This document shows, in pieces, positions 21,615-30,546 of a stretch of 35,889 bases of DNA. The notes under the pieces were generated by a model. That model saw only the letters and a program-made list of their open reading frames with translations. It did not search any database and was not told the origin of the DNA. Every line of letters begins with the position of its first letter. Positions within the stretch are counted from its first letter, which is position 1. Source of the DNA: Elusimicrobiaceae bacterium (GTDB taxonomy: Bacteria; Elusimicrobiota; Elusimicrobia; Elusimicrobiales; Elusimicrobiaceae). The stretch is from NCBI GenBank assembly GCA_017468055.1, contig JAFUJU010000069.1, positions 1 through 35,889 on the forward strand. Reading direction: 5' to 3'. Both the position numbers and the translations under genes were made by a program.

Positions 21615-22676
21615 ATGAGTGAAGAAATTATTGTATCCGGTATGCGCCCCACAGGCAAATTGCATTTAGGCAACTATCATGGAGCGCTCAAAAATTGGCT
21701 TTCTTTGCAAGATAAATATAAATGCTTTTTCTTTATTGCGGATTTGCATGCATTAACCACCTCTTACAAACAAACCGAAGACTTGGCCGCTAATAGCGAA
21801 CGTATGCTTATTGACTGGTTGTCTGCCGGACTGGACCCCAAAAAATGCCACATTTTTGTGCAGTCCGATGTGCCGGAAATCAGTGAGTTAAACACGCTTT
21901 TGGGCATGATTACTCCTTTGGGCTGGCTACTGAGAAACCCGACCTATAAAGACCAAGTCAACGAGCTGTTGGCCCGTAAATATGCGGGGCAATTGAAAGG
22001 GGACGAAAATACCCCGTTGGCTGAGCGTGTAAAAGGGCTGGCCGATGAAGATATTTCCGTCTATGGATTTTTGGGATACCCCGTGCTGATGGCAACGGAT
22101 ATTTTAATTCACAAAGCTGCCTATGTGCCTGTGGGGGAAGACCAGACCGCCCACGTGGAAATTGCCCGTGATTTGGTGCGTCGCTTTAACGAAATTTACG
22201 GCGTGGAAAACGTATTTGTAGAGCCGAAACCTTTATTTACCAAAGAAACCAAAGTGCCGGGGTTAGACGGACATAAAATGTCTAAGTCTTATCATAATAC
22301 CTTGGACTTGGGGGAAGAGTTAGAGCCGGCACGCAAAAAGATTATGTCTATGTTCACCGACCCTAATAAGAAAAAAGCCAATGACCCTGCCGATCCGCAA
22401 CATTGTGTGGTGTATGCTTTCCATAAAATTTATAATCCGAACTATGCCAAACGTTGCGAAGAATGTAAGGCCGGCGCTTTGGGTTGTGTGGCGTGCAAAA
22501 AAGAATTGTATGCTCTGATGGAGCCGGAATTGACGGCATTCTTAGATAGACGGAAAACGTTTGAAAATGATAAGGCCCAACTGCAAGCCATCTTAAAAGA
22601 AGGGGCCGCCGCGGCGAGAGAGTCCGCTGCCAAAACTTTGCAAGAAGTAAAACGGGCAATGAAAGTAATAAAGTAA
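21615..22676 (+). CDS. trpS: Tryptophanyl-tRNA synthetase, probable [4Fe-4S] type
   Basis: A class I synthetase of 353 residues. The HIGH motif appears as KLHLGNY (about 15-21) and KMSKS near 221-225, and SGMRPTGKLHLGN is the classic start. Late in the protein, DPQHC…RCEECKAGALGCVACKKEL gives the spacing C-x19-C-x6-C-x2-C. This closely resembles the C-x22-C-x6-C-x2-C cluster site of Thermotoga maritima TrpRS, which carries an Fe-S cluster that reads the anticodon. An AAGGAG ribosome-binding site precedes the ATG. scpA follows four bases after the stop. Confidence 0.97.
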   Translation: MSEEIIVSGMRPTGKLHLGNYHGALKNWLSLQDKYKCFFFIADLHALTTSYKQTEDLAANSERMLIDWLSAGLDPKKCHIFVQSDVPEISELNTLLGMITPLGWLLRNPTYKDQVNELLARKYAGQLKGDENTPLAERVKGLADEDISVYGFLGYPVLMATDILIHKAAYVPVGEDQTAHVEIARDLVRRFNEIYGVENVFVEPKPLFTKETKVPGLDGHKMSKSYHNTLDLGEELEPARKKIMSMFTDPNKKKANDPADPQHCVVYAFHKIYNPNYAKRCEECKAGALGCVACKKELYALMEPELTAFLDRRKTFENDKAQLQAILKEGAAAARESAAKTLQEVKRAMKVIK

Positions 22677-22680
22677 CAGC

Positions 22681-23442
22681 ATGATGAACCAAAAACCCAT
22701 TAATGTTCACTTAAACGTATTTGAAGGTCCGATGGACCTGCTTTTACACCTCATCAAAAAGGATAACTTAGATGTGGCGGAAGTGAATGTGTCTGAAATT
22801 ACCAAGCAATATTTGGACTATCTCAATGTCATGAAAGAGCTGAACTTGGAAATTGCAGGGGAATTTTTGGTCATGGCCAGCACCCTCATGCAGATCAAGG
22901 CCAAGAGTTTGCTTCCGTCCCAAGTACCGACGTCTGAAAATGAAGGACCGGATCCGGCCAAAGAATTGATTGCCAAATTGTTGGAGTACCAAAAATACAA
23001 AGAAGCCGGTAAATTCTTGGAAGAAAAATTAGAAGAGAATAAAGATAATTTTTATAAGTCGGCTCCTATTTTTGACAATGGGGAAAAGGTGCTGAATTTG
23101 CAACTTTTTGACTTGCTTTCCGCTGTGAAACGTGCCTTTGACCGCTTGGAAGAAAGGAAGCGAATTGAGCTTTTAAAAATAGAAGAATTTCCCATTGAAA
23201 ATAAAATGGAAAAAGTAGTGGGTATGCTTAAAAGCCGCCAATGGGTGTTGTTAGATGATATTTTTGTGGGAGAAACCAAAAAACGGGGAATTATCACCTG
23301 TTTTATGGCGGTGTTAGAACTGATGAAAATCAAGAAATTGCTGGCTCGCCAAGATGAACAGGACGGCCAAATCCGCATTTATTTAAACCCCGATAACCAA
23401 GACAAAGATTTCCGCGAATTGATGCATGGGGACGCGGCCTAA
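22681..23442 (+). CDS. scpA: Segregation and condensation protein A
   Basis: The kleisin subunit of the bacterial SMC condensin. The 253-residue length is typical. The N-terminal signature is INVHLNVFEGPMDLLLHLIKK, followed by YLDYLNVMKELNLEIAGEFL and ASTLMQIKAKSLLP. The C-terminal winged helix (from about 175) has VVGMLKSRQWVLLDDIF and VLELMKIKKL. Two adjacent ATGs at 22681 and 22684 are possible starts. It is followed by scpB after 12 bases. The smc gene is not in the window. Confidence 0.96.
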   Translation: MMNQKPINVHLNVFEGPMDLLLHLIKKDNLDVAEVNVSEITKQYLDYLNVMKELNLEIAGEFLVMASTLMQIKAKSLLPSQVPTSENEGPDPAKELIAKLLEYQKYKEAGKFLEEKLEENKDNFYKSAPIFDNGEKVLNLQLFDLLSAVKRAFDRLEERKRIELLKIEEFPIENKMEKVVGMLKSRQWVLLDDIFVGETKKRGIITCFMAVLELMKIKKLLARQDEQDGQIRIYLNPDNQDKDFRELMHGDAA

Positions 23443-23454
23443 AACGGAGAAACT

Positions 23455-24366
23455 ATGGAAGAAAATTTGACCCCTCAACCTATTTCCCAATCCGCAGAAG
23501 CGAATGGGCAAAATCCCGCGGCAGAGCTACTACAGACGGACGATGCCAAACAGATTGTGGAGAATTTACTTTTTATTACGGACCGTCCGCTTAAACCTTC
23601 CCGCATTGCCGAAGTAGTAGAAACGGTAAATGCCAAACGGGTGTTGGAAATTATCCAAGAGCTGGCCCAAGAGTACATCAATACGGGCCGTGCGATCCGT
23701 ATTTTGGAAATTGGGGGCGGTTACCAAATGTCTACCAAGCCGGAGTACGGCCGTTGGGTGCGCCGTTTGTATAATGAAAAAATGACTACCCGCCTGTCTA
23801 ATGCCGCTTTGGAAACGTTGGCTATTATTGCTTACAAGCAGCCGGTAACCCGCGCCGAAATGGAGATGATTCGCGGGGTGGATGTAGCTGCTCCGTTAGA
23901 CCGCTTGTTGGAGCGCGGATTAGTGCGCGTGTTGGGCAAAAGAGATACTATCGGCCGTCCGATGGTGTACGGTACGACAGATGAATTTTTGCGTTTATTC
24001 GGATTAAATAAAATTTCGGAGCTGCCGGATTTGCAAGAGTTTGCTGCTAAACAATTGCAAGAAAAGCAGGAAGATCTGCCGTTTGATGAAAAATTACCTC
24101 CCTTGGGAGCACCGGCTATTTTGTCGTTGGAAGATGAAACTTCTGTTCCGGCAGATGCCTTCTTTAAACGGCCCAAGGATATGTTTGAAGAGGAAGGCGA
24201 AATCCAAGAAGGACCGGAAGAAAAAACAACCGAAGAGCAGGTAACATTAACAGAAGCAACCCATTTATCCGAGGCCGCACCGGCCGGACCGGAAGAGACC
24301 GTGCAAGAGCAGGTTTCTCTTTCCGTAGAAAATAAAGAAGAAAAATCTCAGGAGGAAAATGTATGA
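23455..24366 (+). CDS. scpB: Segregation and condensation protein B, with acidic C-terminal extension
   Basis: The winged-helix partner of ScpA in the SMC condensin. The core (about 30-190) has IVENLLFITDRPLKPSRIAEV, IQELAQEYINTGRAIRI, GGGYQMSTKPEYG, LSNAALETLAIIAYKQPVTRAEME, the RGVDV helix and RGLVRVLGKRDTIGRP. ScpB is usually 180-220 residues. This one reaches 303 because of a Glu/Pro/Ala-rich, probably disordered tail from about 215. GlgA starts inside its last codons (ATGA overlap), so the two are translationally coupled. Confidence 0.95.
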   Translation: MEENLTPQPISQSAEANGQNPAAELLQTDDAKQIVENLLFITDRPLKPSRIAEVVETVNAKRVLEIIQELAQEYINTGRAIRILEIGGGYQMSTKPEYGRWVRRLYNEKMTTRLSNAALETLAIIAYKQPVTRAEMEMIRGVDVAAPLDRLLERGLVRVLGKRDTIGRPMVYGTTDEFLRLFGLNKISELPDLQEFAAKQLQEKQEDLPFDEKLPPLGAPAILSLEDETSVPADAFFKRPKDMFEEEGEIQEGPEEKTTEEQVTLTEATHLSEAAPAGPEETVQEQVSLSVENKEEKSQEENV

Positions 24367-25814
24367 ATATTGTAATGGCCGCCAGTGAGGCGTTTCCGTT
24401 TTGTAAAACAGGAGGTTTAGCTGATGTGGTGGGCTCTTTGAGCCAACAATTAGCCGGACGCAAAGGCAATAAAGTCCTTTTGTTCTTGCCGCATTACCGT
24501 AATATTCGCAGAGTTTCCTCTTTGAAAGTAGTGCCGGGGGTGTTTTTTATACCGGTAGGGGGAAGAGTGGAGCAAGTGTCGCTCTCTTATATTAACTGGG
24601 GAAATGTGTTGGTATTTTTTGTCGGAAACCGCAAATATTTTGACCGTCCGGATTTGTACCGCACCAAAATGGGCGATTTCTTAGACAATGACGAACGTTT
24701 TATTTTGTTTTCGCGTGCCGTGTTGGAAGGTTGTAAGTTTGTAGGTTTCCGCCCTGATATTATCCATTGTCACGACTGGCAAACAGCTTTGATTCCCGCA
24801 TATTTAAAGACTGTGTATAAATTGGATGCTTTTTTTACGCGCACGCGCAGTCTGTTAACCATTCACAATATTGCCTATCAGGGGCACTACCCGTATTCCA
24901 GTTACGAAAAAGCCGGTTTCCATCCGGTGGATTTCACGGCAGATAAATTTGAATATTATGGCGGTATCAGCTACTTAAAGAGTGGTATTGTGTTTGCTGA
25001 TAATGTCAACACCGTTAGCCCTAACTATGCCAAAGAAGTACAGCATGACCCTGCTATGGGGTTTGGTTTGGAAGGCTTGTTGAAACACCGCAGCAAAAAT
25101 TTCTTCGGCATCGTCAACGGTATTGATACGGAAATTTGGGACCCGGAAATAGATACACTGCTTCCTATTGGTTATGATGCCGTCACATTCTCTAAAAATA
25201 AACCTGTCTCCAAACAGCTTTTACAACAGCAAACGAATTTGAAAGAAGACCCCTCCAAGCCGCTCATCGGGGTGGTATCTCGCTTAGATTACCAGAAAGG
25301 ATTGGATATTGCTTACAGCGTTATGGAACGTATGCATGACAAAGTACAATTTGTAGTGCTGGGTATGGGCGATCCGGTGGTGGAAAAACAATACCGTGAA
25401 CTGGCCAAAAAATATCCACAAGATATTGCTTATGTGGACAGATTGGACGAAGAATTGGCGCACCATATCTACGCAGGAGCGGACCTGTTCTTGATGCCGT
25501 CACGCTTTGAGCCGTGTGGTTTATCGCAAATGATTTCTATGAAATACGGAACATTGCCGGTAGTCAGCAAAGTAGGGGGTCTGTTGGATACGGTGGTAGG
25601 CTACAAAGAAGACAGTGATAATGCTGCCGCAACGGGTTTCTTTATCCAAAACTTTAGCGAAAACGGCATTTATGCGGCTTTGGAACAAGCCTTGAAAGTA
25701 TACGAAGACAAAAAAACGTGGAATAAATTGGTTAAAAATGCCATGCTCAAAGATAATTCTTGGGATAAATCCGCCCAAGATTACATGGCTTTGTATAAGA
25801 AAACGATGGCTTAA
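24363..25814 (+). CDS. glgA: Glycogen synthase (GT5)
   Basis: GlgA extends alpha-1,4-glucan from ADP-glucose. The 483 residues are typical of bacterial GT5. The N-terminus NIVMAASEAFPFCKTGGLADVV holds the K-T-G-G-L nucleotide-sugar-binding motif. HCHDWQTALIP, LLTIHNIAYQG, GIVNGIDTEIWDP, GVVSRLDYQKG and the C-terminal MPSRFEPCGLSQMISMKYGTLP with the catalytic glutamate are also present. It overlaps scpB by four bases, and alkaline phosphatase starts two bases after it. MalQ and a nucleotidyltransferase elsewhere in the window fit glycogen storage. A catalytic Arg/Lys check against plant-type synthases was not done. Confidence 0.95.
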   Translation: MNIVMAASEAFPFCKTGGLADVVGSLSQQLAGRKGNKVLLFLPHYRNIRRVSSLKVVPGVFFIPVGGRVEQVSLSYINWGNVLVFFVGNRKYFDRPDLYRTKMGDFLDNDERFILFSRAVLEGCKFVGFRPDIIHCHDWQTALIPAYLKTVYKLDAFFTRTRSLLTIHNIAYQGHYPYSSYEKAGFHPVDFTADKFEYYGGISYLKSGIVFADNVNTVSPNYAKEVQHDPAMGFGLEGLLKHRSKNFFGIVNGIDTEIWDPEIDTLLPIGYDAVTFSKNKPVSKQLLQQQTNLKEDPSKPLIGVVSRLDYQKGLDIAYSVMERMHDKVQFVVLGMGDPVVEKQYRELAKKYPQDIAYVDRLDEELAHHIYAGADLFLMPSRFEPCGLSQMISMKYGTLPVVSKVGGLLDTVVGYKEDSDNAAATGFFIQNFSENGIYAALEQALKVYEDKKTWNKLVKNAMLKDNSWDKSAQDYMALYKKTMA

Positions 25815-25816
25815 TT

Positions 25817-27181
25817 ATGAAAAAGAAAAGTTTGATTGGAATTTTACTGATATTTTTCTTTGCGCTTCCGCTGAGTGGAAAAACCGCAAAAAATGCGGTT
25901 TGGATCATTGGTGACGGTATGGGCCCCGGCATTATGGGTATGTTTATGCAAGGGGTTCGTCTGGCGGATTTACCCTTATATCCGGATAAAACCTCCACAT
26001 TAGAAAAATTTATTAATTCCTCTCAAACGGGTATGTTTTTTAACCATACTCATGACAGTGTGGTGACCGATTCGGCCTGTGCCGCTACACAAATGGCCTG
26101 TGGCGTTACCACCACTCCGGGGGCTATAGGGGTCAATGCGGCCGGCAACAAAGTCGTCAGCATTTTGGAAGAAGCGGTAAAGGCCGGAAAGTCGGTAGGA
26201 GTTATTACGGATAGCTATGTGGCAGATGCCACTCCGGCGGGATTTTTGGCTCATGTCTTTAACCGAAGCGAAAAATATGCCATTGCCAACCAATTGGTCA
26301 ATAGCCAAGCACAGGTGGTTTTGGGCGGGGGGCTCAAATATTTTTCCAGAGGAGTGAACAGAAACCTCTTGTCCAAAGCCCAAGAACAGGGGTGGCAGGT
26401 TGTCAAAACGCTGGAAGAGATGCAAAAGGTAAAAACGGGGCGGTTGTTGGGGCTGTTTTCCTACGAATCTCTGCCTTTTTACGGCGAAGAAGAAAATTAT
26501 CCTCACGTTCCTACGTTAAAAGAAATGACCCAAAAAGCCATAGAGCTTTTAAGCCAAAATGAAAAAGGCTTTGTATTGATGGTGGAAGCGGGTAAAATAG
26601 ACTGGGCTTTGCACGACAATGAGGCCGGCCCCAGCCTGTGGGAAATGATTACTTTAGATGAAACGCTGGCCTATGTGTGGCAATTTGCCAAAGAAAACAA
26701 AGATACGCTGGTTTATTTAAATGCAGACCATGAAACCGGGGTGCCGGCTTTTCATTATTATCATGTTTACGGTCCTCAGGCTTCCCAAAAAACGGCTCAA
26801 GGGGAAAAACTGTATAACGGAAATATGGATTATATTAATTTCCCGAATTACCAAAAGTTATTTAAACATAAAAGAATGTTGTATTTTATGTATCCCGAAT
26901 TTAAAAGCTTGCCCACAGAAGAACAAACACCGGAAAAGCTGGAACAAATGACACAAGAGGTTTTAGGAGAAAAGATAGACCTTCACCTAGGCCAATGGGT
27001 GCCCGATTATAACGGGCTTGTCAGAAAAGTAAATGAGGCTTACGGCTTGGTATGGGCCACACCCAATCATTCCGGAGGTATGATTTTGGGAGTAGCGTAC
27101 GGGCCGGGAGCAGAAGAATTTAACGGGGTGTATCATAATACAGATTTAAAAAGAAAATTCAAGAAAGTACTTGATTTGTAG
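25817..27181 (+). CDS. Secreted alkaline phosphatase family protein
   Basis: A 454-residue phosphomonoesterase of the PhoA-like family. It has a signal peptide (about 1-23, KKKSLIGILLIFFFALPLSG). The N-terminal metal site is in WIIGDGMG, and the nucleophile S86 is in VTDSACAATQMACGVTT (usual TDSAAS/T). Further metal sites are in VEAGKIDWALHDNE, NADHETG and TPNHSGG. It is probably periplasmic. It is co-directional and nearly abutting with glgA and ftsX. There is no visible phosphate-starvation (Pho box) element. Confidence 0.93.
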   Translation: MKKKSLIGILLIFFFALPLSGKTAKNAVWIIGDGMGPGIMGMFMQGVRLADLPLYPDKTSTLEKFINSSQTGMFFNHTHDSVVTDSACAATQMACGVTTTPGAIGVNAAGNKVVSILEEAVKAGKSVGVITDSYVADATPAGFLAHVFNRSEKYAIANQLVNSQAQVVLGGGLKYFSRGVNRNLLSKAQEQGWQVVKTLEEMQKVKTGRLLGLFSYESLPFYGEEENYPHVPTLKEMTQKAIELLSQNEKGFVLMVEAGKIDWALHDNEAGPSLWEMITLDETLAYVWQFAKENKDTLVYLNADHETGVPAFHYYHVYGPQASQKTAQGEKLYNGNMDYINFPNYQKLFKHKRMLYFMYPEFKSLPTEEQTPEKLEQMTQEVLGEKIDLHLGQWVPDYNGLVRKVNEAYGLVWATPNHSGGMILGVAYGPGAEEFNGVYHNTDLKRKFKKVLDL

Positions 27182-27192
27182 AAGGAAGGAAT

Positions 27193-27978
27193 ATGGAAGA
27201 TTTTTTACAGGAAAAACCGAAAAGAAAAAAACATGCTGCCGTCATTTTTCGCGGATACCGCCGTTTGTTTGTCTTGGTATTTGCAGTGGCGGTTTTGTGG
27301 CAGGCTGTCAGCTTTTTGCAAAAGCAACTTTGGAATTATCATTCGTCTTTGGTGCGTGACTTTAAGGTCATTCTTACGGTGGTGCAAGAGCAAAACAATG
27401 AGGCATTGGCCGCTTTGGGGGAAAGTTTAAGCGGAAAAGAAGATGTGCTGGAGGTAAAACTTTTTTCTCCTCAAGATGCCGTTGAGGCCCTGAAACAAAA
27501 AAATCCCCGTTTGGCAGAATCTCTGGTTTTGTTGGGACATGAACAAATGCCTGCCTATTTTGAGTTAAAACTGTCTGAGCGTGCTATTAGTAATGTGCGT
27601 TCCATTTCGCAGAATTTGTCAGCGGAATATCCGTCTCTTTCGGTGAAATATTCACAGGCACAGGCAGATATGGCCTTTTATAGCGGGCTTTGCTTGCGTA
27701 TTTTAAATATAGCCTGTGTGTTGGCCTTTGTTTTGTTTTTCATTTTTATGTTTATGGTGGAAGCGTACCCATTGCGTGGCAAAACCCATGTGGCGGGGGC
27801 CGTTATTTCAGCTGTTTTGGCGGGGATACTGTCTTTTATTGTTTTTGTATTGTTGGCCTACCCTACGGGGCTTCTGGTGCCGGCACTGCATACTTTTACA
27901 TCTGTGGAAAGACAACTATGCCTGTATGTATTTTGCGGACTTTTCGGATGGACTTTGGGTAAATGGCAAAAATTCTAA
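27193..27978 (+). CDS. ftsX: FtsX-like cell-division membrane protein
   Basis: A 261-residue protein with the FtsX topology: a basic cytoplasmic N-terminus, TM1 (about 24-43), an extracytoplasmic domain (about 48-158) and three more helices (about 165-190, 200-225, 240-255). The outer domain has the typical pattern of a FtsX ECD, including KVILTVVQEQN, VKLFSPQDAVEALKQKNP and MPAYFELKL. The family uses an FtsE ATPase to activate peptidoglycan hydrolases at the division site. No ftsE is adjacent, which is unusual. GAAGGAAGGAA precedes the ATG. The next gene overlaps it by 16 bases. Confidence 0.85.
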   Translation: MEDFLQEKPKRKKHAAVIFRGYRRLFVLVFAVAVLWQAVSFLQKQLWNYHSSLVRDFKVILTVVQEQNNEALAALGESLSGKEDVLEVKLFSPQDAVEALKQKNPRLAESLVLLGHEQMPAYFELKLSERAISNVRSISQNLSAEYPSLSVKYSQAQADMAFYSGLCLRILNIACVLAFVLFFIFMFMVEAYPLRGKTHVAGAVISAVLAGILSFIVFVLLAYPTGLLVPALHTFTSVERQLCLYVFCGLFGWTLGKWQKF

Positions 27979-29168
27979 CTTTTTTGGTTGCGGCTATTTT
28001 TTTGACACCGGCTCTTTTTGCGCAGGCCGATGCGGAGGCTGCGCGTAAGCAGGAGTTGGATCGTTTGAAAAAACAGGCTGCCCAAAAACAGCAAGAATTA
28101 AAAAAGTATAAAGATCAGGAAAAAGCTATTTTTAAAGAAATTTCAACCCTTAAAAACCGCCAAGCCGAAGCTCAACGTCAAAAAAATAAGTTGGCATCAG
28201 ATATCAGTTATGTGGAAAAAACAATTTTATCTACCGAAGATAAACGTGAGGCTTTAGAGCGCAGTATCCCGCTGTGGCGTGAACTTTTGTCTAAAGAAAT
28301 AGCCCAATATTATTTGACACCCGTTTGTGAAGTGTGTTTAGGAGAAGTGAATTTGGCAGAAGAGGAGCTGTTGAACCGGGCCCTTACTCACAAGGCAGCA
28401 TTTTCTGTTTCTTTGCAAAGTGAAAATAAGGCCGCCAAGCAAAAAATTTATGACTTTGAAAAACGCAACCAAAAATTAATGGCCCAAAGCTCGCAAATAG
28501 AAAAGCGTGAAAAAATTATTACTACTAATTTTTTAAAAAAACAACAAGACTTAAAACTGACGAAGAAAAAAGCGGAAGCGATACGACAAGAAATTAACGA
28601 GTTGAATAAATCTGCCAAAGCGTTGGACGACTTATTGGCTAAATTTGAGCGTCAGCGCAAAGCCGAAGCCGCTAAAAAACAGGCCCAGGCTAAAGCACAA
28701 GCCTCCAAGTCCGGCAAAAAAGAGGAAGTGGTCTCTTCTATTGCTAAGATAGATTTACCTAAAAACTCTTTGCCTTGGCCCGTATCCGGCAAGGTGATTA
28801 GTAAATTCGGCAAAGAATACCGCAAGGATTTGAATACGTGGATTTTCCGCGACGGTATCAAGATTTCCGCCCAAGCGGCCGAAGCGGTCCAAGCGGTAGC
28901 CGCCGGTGATGTTATTTATGCGGGCCCTTTCCGCTCTTATGGTAATGTAGTGATTGTGGATCATGGAAAGGGTTTCTTTAGTATTTATGGATTTTTAAGC
29001 GAAATTAAAGCGGTAGTAGGCGAAAAGCTGCCGCAAGGCGGCGTGTTGGGAAGTGCCGGATTGGATACCCAGCAAAAGTCCGGTACCGGACGGTATGCCG
29101 TCTATTTTGAGACCCGTCAGGGAGCTACAGCCGTAGATCCGATGAACTGGTTGCAGAAGAAGATTTAA
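27963..29168 (+). CDS. EnvC-like M23 murein hydrolase activator (catalytically degenerate)
   Basis: A 401-residue protein with a signal peptide (about 1-20), two coiled-coil segments (about 22-110 and 150-245, Lys/Gln/Glu/Ala-rich) and a LytM/M23 domain (about 272-398). The zinc ligands expected in H-x3-D are R296 and K300 (FRDGIKIS), and the expected HxH of YAHL reads YGF (FFSIYGFLS). It therefore appears unable to hydrolyse peptidoglycan, like E. coli EnvC, which instead activates amidases under FtsEX control. It is coupled to ftsX by a 16-base overlap, which fits that pathway. No amidase gene is in the window. Confidence 0.9.
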   Translation: MAKILTFLVAAIFLTPALFAQADAEAARKQELDRLKKQAAQKQQELKKYKDQEKAIFKEISTLKNRQAEAQRQKNKLASDISYVEKTILSTEDKREALERSIPLWRELLSKEIAQYYLTPVCEVCLGEVNLAEEELLNRALTHKAAFSVSLQSENKAAKQKIYDFEKRNQKLMAQSSQIEKREKIITTNFLKKQQDLKLTKKKAEAIRQEINELNKSAKALDDLLAKFERQRKAEAAKKQAQAKAQASKSGKKEEVVSSIAKIDLPKNSLPWPVSGKVISKFGKEYRKDLNTWIFRDGIKISAQAAEAVQAVAAGDVIYAGPFRSYGNVVIVDHGKGFFSIYGFLSEIKAVVGEKLPQGGVLGSAGLDTQQKSGTGRYAVYFETRQGATAVDPMNWLQKKI

Positions 29169-29196
29169 CAAGCGCCTTGTAGCGCGGAGGATAAAT

Positions 29197-30543
29197 ATGA
29201 AAAGCAGAAAATCAATGAAGGTGGCATCGTGGTTAGCCGTGGTCTTTTTTGTAGGGACCTTATTTCCCTATGCTTATGCGGCCGTAGATAGCAGTTTAAA
29301 ACAGCTGCGCACATTTGTAAATGTTTTGGAATACGTAAAAGAAAACTATGTAGAGCCGACGGATAGTGATACGTTGATTACAGGTGCCATTCGCGGCGTA
29401 GTGGACGAATTGGACGATTTTTCCCAGTATTTGGAGCCTAAGGACTATAAAGCTTTGCAGAATGATACGCGGGGAGATTTTGGCGGGTTAGGAATCCGTT
29501 TGGCTAAGGTGGACGGCTTTGTAACGGTTATGAGTCCTATGCCAAATACCCCGGCTTTTAAGGCCGGTGTTATGCCGCAGGACCGTATTTTATTTGTAGA
29601 TGATAAAGACGTAACGGGTATGGAATTGGACGCGGCGGTAGAACTGATGCGCGGACCGGTAGGGAGCAAAGTGAAAATTACCATTAGCCGAAAAGATGAA
29701 AAGAGCGGAGAATATAAAAAATTACCGGATTTTCATTTTAAACGTCAAAAAATTGTACCGGAAGTGGTGCATTACCGCATGTTAGAGGGAAAAATCGGTT
29801 ATATTTATTTGGTAGATTTTTCCGGCCATAGTACCGAAGAAATGCAAAAGGCCTTGAAGGATTTAACCAAGCAAGGAATGAAAAGCTTAGTATTGGATTT
29901 GCGTTTTAATCCGGGCGGTCTTTTGAACGGAGCGGCCGATATCGCCAAGATGTTTATGGGTGACAATCAAATGATTGTTTATACCAAAGGCCGTAAAGAG
30001 GAGTTTTATCAAGAATTTAAAACCTCTGCCAAAGCCCCGTATCCGGATCTCCCTATGGTGGTGCTGATTAACCAAGGCTCTGCCTCCGCCAGCGAAATTG
30101 TTTCCGGTGCTTTGCAAGATAATGATCGGGCGGTTATTGTGGGGCAGCGCAGTTTTGGCAAAGCCAGCGTCCAGCAGGTGTTGCCTTTGGACGGAGGGGC
30201 CGGCCTTCGCTTGACGATTGCTAAATATTATACGCCCAAGGGCCGTTTGATCCATCGGGATTACCGTGATAAAAGCAAAGAAAATGAGGGTGGTATTTTT
30301 CCGGATGTGGAAGTAAAAATGGATCCCAAGGAAGAAGTGAATATTTTTATGCAGTATAATAATATAGTATATACCCCGGGTAAAGAAATGCCAAAAATGG
30401 AATTTAAGGAAAAAGATCCGGTGTTAGACAAAGCGGTGGAAATTTTGAAAAACGGGGTAGAAAAAGTATTGGCCCAAAAAGCAGAAAAAGAGAAACAACT
30501 CCAAACGCAGAAGGCCGCTACCCAAGAAGAAAGTGTTAAGTAA
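29197..30543 (+). CDS. ctpA: C-terminal processing peptidase (S41)
   Basis: A 448-residue periplasmic serine protease. It has a signal/anchor (about 8-28), a helical N-terminal region, and a PDZ domain (about 85-165, GGLGIRL…DRILFVDDKDVTGMELD). The S41 core has nucleophile S297 in GSASASE and general base K322 in SFGKASVQ; their spacing of 25 is the same as in E. coli Tsp. GAAKYYTPKGRLIH-like LTIAKYYTPKGRLIH is also typical. The C-terminus ends in a Lys/Glu/Gln-rich tail. In many genomes ctp genes sit next to ftsX-envC, as here. GCGGAGGA lies before the start. Confidence 0.95.
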   Translation: MKSRKSMKVASWLAVVFFVGTLFPYAYAAVDSSLKQLRTFVNVLEYVKENYVEPTDSDTLITGAIRGVVDELDDFSQYLEPKDYKALQNDTRGDFGGLGIRLAKVDGFVTVMSPMPNTPAFKAGVMPQDRILFVDDKDVTGMELDAAVELMRGPVGSKVKITISRKDEKSGEYKKLPDFHFKRQKIVPEVVHYRMLEGKIGYIYLVDFSGHSTEEMQKALKDLTKQGMKSLVLDLRFNPGGLLNGAADIAKMFMGDNQMIVYTKGRKEEFYQEFKTSAKAPYPDLPMVVLINQGSASASEIVSGALQDNDRAVIVGQRSFGKASVQQVLPLDGGAGLRLTIAKYYTPKGRLIHRDYRDKSKENEGGIFPDVEVKMDPKEEVNIFMQYNNIVYTPGKEMPKMEFKEKDPVLDKAVEILKNGVEKVLAQKAEKEKQLQTQKAATQEESVK

Positions 30544-30546
30544 TAT

